From Legionella genomosp. 1 (GTDB lineage: Bacteria; Pseudomonadota; Gammaproteobacteria; Legionellales; Legionellaceae), in assembly GCA_945878975.1 (NCBI GenBank), contig CAMCUM010000016.1:1-55318 (forward strand): DNA of 55,318 nucleotides. Reading direction: 5' to 3'. The notes below the pieces were generated by a model. That model was not told where the DNA came from. It made no database searches and saw only the letters and a list, made by a program, of their open reading frames with translations. Both the position numbers and the translations under genes were made by a program. How positions within the stretch are numbered: position 1 is the stretch's first letter; each line of letters starts with the position of its first letter. Below, piece by piece: positions 52,966-55,318 of the stretch.

Positions 52966-53802
52966 ATGATTAAAATAGGAAAAGTAAATAGATTAGCGGT
53001 CATAAAAAGAGTCCCTTTCGGCTTGTATCTCAATGGGGATGATTGGGGGGATATTTTATTACCAACTAAATTTGTACCGCCCGATACAGAAATCAATGAT
53101 AAATTGGATGTGTTTATCTATTTTGATTCAGAAGATAAAATCATTGCTACCACGCAGCGTCCGCGTGCTCAAGTCGATACAGTCGCCTTTTTAAAAGTAG
53201 TGGATATCACCCCTTTTGGTGCATTTTTGGACTGGGGCTTGGATAAAGATTTATTAGTTCCTAAATCTGAACAACAACGCCCGATGGAAAAAGACAAATC
53301 CTATATTGTTTATGTCAAACAAGATTATCAAAACCGCCTGATTGGCAGCTCTAAAATTGATTATTTGCTAGATAAATCTCCTGCTCAGTACCAACCAGGG
53401 GACGAAGTGGATTTGCTGATCTCTGAAACAACTAAAATGGGAACGAAAGTCATTATCCATGACAAACACTGGGGCTTGATCCATGCCAGTGATATTTTTC
53501 AGACGTTAAGCTACGGAAAAAAAATGCGTGGCTACATCAAAGCTGTACGTGAAGATGGCAAGGTAGATGTGACACTAAGGAAAATAGGCCAAGATAATGT
53601 TGATGATTTAGCAAAGCGTATCTTAAGTGAATTGCACAAAATGAATGGTTTTTTACCTATACATGACAAAAGCGACCCCATAGAGATTATGCGTGTCTTC
53701 GGAGCAAGCAAAAAAAGCTTCAAACAGGCTATCGGGCAACTTTATAAAGAAAGCAGCATTACTATAGAATCCGATGGCATTCGTGTGAAGCATAAGGCTT
53801 GA
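52966..53802 (+). CDS. CvfB-like S1 RNA-binding protein
   Basis: 278 aa. Several S1-like beta-barrel repeats followed by a winged-helix domain: VNRLAVIKRVPFGLYLNGDD, VVDITPFGAFLDWGLDKDLLVP near 80, YQPGDEVDLLISE.. near 140, MRGYIKAVREDGKVDVTLR near 188, and the C-terminal EIMRVFGASKKSFKQAIGQLYK. This is the CvfB/YitL architecture of RNA-binding proteins; CvfB regulates virulence factors in Staphylococcus. In gammaproteobacteria its role is not known. Confidence 0.9.
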   Translation: MIKIGKVNRLAVIKRVPFGLYLNGDDWGDILLPTKFVPPDTEINDKLDVFIYFDSEDKIIATTQRPRAQVDTVAFLKVVDITPFGAFLDWGLDKDLLVPKSEQQRPMEKDKSYIVYVKQDYQNRLIGSSKIDYLLDKSPAQYQPGDEVDLLISETTKMGTKVIIHDKHWGLIHASDIFQTLSYGKKMRGYIKAVREDGKVDVTLRKIGQDNVDDLAKRILSELHKMNGFLPIHDKSDPIEIMRVFGASKKSFKQAIGQLYKESSITIESDGIRVKHKA

Positions 53803-53835
53803 CACCGCTTGAATATTTCCATTGAAAAAGGGAAT

Positions 53836-53859
53836 GTTGGGCCGAACGGCCCAACCTAC
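53836..53859 (+). repeat. REP palindrome 1 (RAYT-associated)
   Basis: GTTGGGCCGAACGGCCCAAC followed by CTAC is a 24-base palindromic REP. It stands 77 bases from the RAYT gene's stop codon. Confidence 0.9.
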
Positions 53860-53884
53860 ATTAGAAACGAAAATGATAAAACGC

Positions 53885-53908
53885 GTAGGTTGGGCCGTTC
53901 GGCCCAAC
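53885..53908 (-). repeat. REP palindrome 2 (RAYT-associated)
   Basis: The exact inverted copy of REP 1 (GTAGGTTGGGCCGTTCGG..), five bases from the RAYT gene end. REP 1 and REP 2 form a BIME-like pair (i-REP) separated by about 25 bases. Confidence 0.9.
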
Positions 53909-53913
53909 ATTCC

Positions 53914-54435
53914 TTAATCTTGATATAAATGACTGCTCTCTGAACAACTCCAATCTTTAGATATTGTCTCATTTTTAATGTATTGATGAATACTTGAATA
54001 TTTCCATTGAGCAGGTTGCTGAACATAACCATGTTTTACCGGATTATAATGAATATAATCAATATGATTTTTTAAATCATGCTCATTACGAATAAGATGC
54101 TCCCAGAACCTACGTTGCCAAATGCCGCGTTCTTTTTTATTTTTACGACTTGCATTGATGACTTCTTTCGTTTGAATTTCTTTTGAAAAATAACCTTTGA
54201 TGAGATTCCAACGTAAAGAATAATTGCTATCATTTTCAGGCAAAGTAAAAACAGCATGCAAGTGATCAGGCAATATTACTATGGCATTTATAATAAAGGG
54301 GTGTAAATGATGCACTCTGCAAAATATTGTTCTCAGCAAATTAACTTCATTAATTAATAAACTACTTTTTCGATTATAAAGATTCACAGTAAAAAAATAC
54401 GTTGCTCCTGGGATGATGACTCTGCGATAGTGCAT
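53914..54435 (-). CDS. REP-associated tyrosine transposase (RAYT)
   Basis: 173 aa from ATG 54435; a GTG start at 54462 is also possible. It begins MHYRRVIIPGATYFFT, the typical RAYT opening, has the HUH metal motif HLH in VILPDHLHAVFTLP near residue 58, and the catalytic-Tyr region NHIDYIHYNPVKHGYV near 130. RAYTs cut and move REP sequences as single strands. The gene is flanked by REP copies on both sides. Confidence 0.92.
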   Translation of the reverse strand: MHYRRVIIPGATYFFTVNLYNRKSSLLINEVNLLRTIFCRVHHLHPFIINAIVILPDHLHAVFTLPENDSNYSLRWNLIKGYFSKEIQTKEVINASRKNKKERGIWQRRFWEHLIRNEHDLKNHIDYIHYNPVKHGYVQQPAQWKYSSIHQYIKNETISKDWSCSESSHLYQD

Positions 54436-54510
54436 AAGTTGGATCCATTCTTCCATTTGCACGCAAAATTATCTGCTTTTTACATGGAAGGCAATAAAAA
54501 ATATAGAGAT

Positions 54511-54534
54511 GTTGGGCCGAACGGCCCAACCTAC
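54511..54534 (+). repeat. REP palindrome 3 (RAYT-associated)
   Basis: The same 24-base palindrome as REP 1, on the 5' side of the RAYT gene, in the same orientation as REP 1. Confidence 0.9.
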
Positions 54535-54539
54535 TGGTT

Positions 54540-55193
54540 TTAAATAATCCCGTGCCTCGCGTACTCACGCTCGCGTTGGTTGTCGCGATCATCATGTCGC
54601 GCGTTATAAAAAAAACAACACGTAGCGACAGTGGCCACACTTACAATCCCCGTGCCAATGATTGCCACCCAAGCCGGCGCACTTGACCATAATAATGCGA
54701 TTGCAACCGCTCCAATTGCAACAGATGAAAATTAACCAAATACCAGCCAGGGATTCAATGATATAAAAGGCGTCTCAGCCGAATCCGGTGAATCAGAGAT
54801 GGCAGGAACCGGAATGTTTGAAAGGTCAGCAAGAACGAATGAATCACCACCTTCGGCGGGCGCAAACATATGATAATGCGAGGTAAATTCATTAGGCGTT
54901 AAGTGGTATTTATTAAGTTCATCCACAACAACAGGGTTGTCGCTCGTCGTCCTTATATGCCACAACCGACCCTCGATAATGGGTGCTAAGGTCGCATCAC
55001 ATGCTGCTTTGCGATAAAACGCAATAGCTGCAAGCATACGACTGTTTTGGTAGGGATGATTGTCTGCTTTTTCTTCATCAACAGTACTCGTAATTGTCCC
55101 ATCAAGAAGTAAGGCACATCCGAGGAAACTCATAGGCCTCTGAGACGCTTGTAAAAATTTTATTAGTTTCATTAGGGCGTGTTTACAATTCAT
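54540..55193 (-). pseudogene. Effector-like gene with C-terminal membrane hairpin, interrupted by TAA
   Basis: One frame: 153 codons from 55193 (soluble, with FAPAEGGDSFVLADLSNIPVP and SAETPFISLNPWLVFG), then TAA at 54732-54734, and the frame continues FSSVAIGAVAIALLWSS, then a second hydrophobic segment VAIIGTGIVSVATVATCCFF and a charged tail HDDRDNQREREYARHGII to a TAA at 54540-54542. The hairpin and tail match the body-plus-hairpin design at 10423 and 16424. The N-terminus (MNCKHA) lies in a repeat terminus, so the original start may be lost. Nonsense mutation is likely. Confidence 0.6.
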
Positions 55194-55236
55194 CCCCGAC
55201 GCCTACGTGCCGCGGCTTGTCCGCGGCATCCAGACG
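55171..55236. repeat. TGTTGAC-type inverted-repeat element (one end)
   Basis: TTAGGGCGTGTTTACAATTCAT (55172-55192) is the terminus, followed by CTACGTGCCGCGGCTTGTCC and GCGGCATCCAG. The other end was not found before the next gene, so the copy is probably partial. Confidence 0.7.
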
Positions 55237-55243
55237 ATCTAAA

Positions 55244-55318
55244 TCAACGACAAATATCTTCATATAGATCACGCCAATCTGGGTTTAGGGTCTCAATTAA
55301 ATTTAATTTCCACTGTCG
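55244..55318 (-). CDS. GIY-YIG nuclease-like protein, C-terminal end only
   Basis: The last 24 codons of a leftward gene, read from 55318: RQWKLNLIETLNPDW then RDLYEDICR and TGA at 55244-55246. The W-K-L-L-I-E..NP.W.DLY pattern is the C-terminal signature of the short (about 90-100 aa) GIY-YIG endonuclease-like proteins often seen beside REP and RAYT elements. The rest is beyond the window. Confidence 0.7.
   Translation of the reverse strand, partial: RQWKLNLIETLNPDWRDLYEDICR

Noticed and set aside
1-55318. CRISPR arrays, rRNA and tRNA genes
   Set aside because: No regularly spaced repeats and no cloverleaf or rRNA sequence were recognised by reading; a tRNAscan search would be decisive.

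Overview
The window comes from a gammaproteobacterial chromosome. The gene content (RelA, SecDF-YajC, QueA, ZapD, MutM, an ATP-grasp GshA/GshB pair, the rhodanese-grxC-secB-gpsA cluster), moderate-to-low GC, and many large proteins without obvious housekeeping roles that carry eukaryote-like or C-terminally membrane-anchored architectures suggest a host-associated Legionellales/Coxiellaceae-like bacterium. That placement is inference. No rRNA, tRNA or CRISPR array was recognised.

Layout. 1-216: broken end of an IS3-type transposase gene. 415-8175: housekeeping (argS, mutM, gshA-gshB, rhodanese-grxC-secB, gpsA) with palindromic repeats in the gaps and a decayed pilin-like remnant. 8244-11340: a convergent pair of caspase-fold-like (His/Cys dyad) proteins and a membrane-hairpin protein. 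11573-16283: one leftward operon of an unknown 206-aa protein, zapD, a MATCAP/DUF1704 metallopeptidase-like gene, a coiled-coil protein and murI. 16424-18382: a large protein with an OTU-protease-like layout and C-terminal membrane segments. 18571-29933: mostly leftward housekeeping (L,D-transpeptidase, cytochrome c5, recJ, relA without an ACT domain, rlmD, rluB, trpS, yciO, PHP phosphoesterase). 30010-31372: a drug/metabolite exporter and a very small secreted Cys-rich peptide. 31527-37913: leftward cluster of an unknown gene, queA, a shrunken Tgt-like gene, yajC, secD and secF. 38020-42285: amino-acid antiporter, a POT transporter broken by a stop codon, and an M50 protease. 42361-49000: unknown membrane proteins, a B3-type metallo-beta-lactamase-fold enzyme, deoC, PspC, and an IS2-group insertion sequence flanked by two paralogous membrane proteins. 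49208-51601: a second convergent pair of caspase-like proteins. 51854-55318: small membrane proteins, a CvfB-like S1 protein, a RAYT transposase surrounded by its REP palindromes, an interrupted membrane-hairpin gene and the tail of a GIY-YIG nuclease gene.

Main points of interest: two pairs of head-on His/Cys-dyad proteins likely to be secreted effectors; a pseudo-Tgt that has lost its catalytic DSGG motif but kept its zinc site; a tubulin-carboxypeptidase-like gene co-transcribed with an FtsZ-binding division gene; a family of small inverted-repeat elements whose termini (TAGGG..TGTTGAC) supply the TAG stop codon of several genes; and two genes interrupted by an in-frame TAA. Housekeeping genes are intact, whereas transporters and effector-like genes show decay, which fits an intracellular or amoeba-associated lifestyle.
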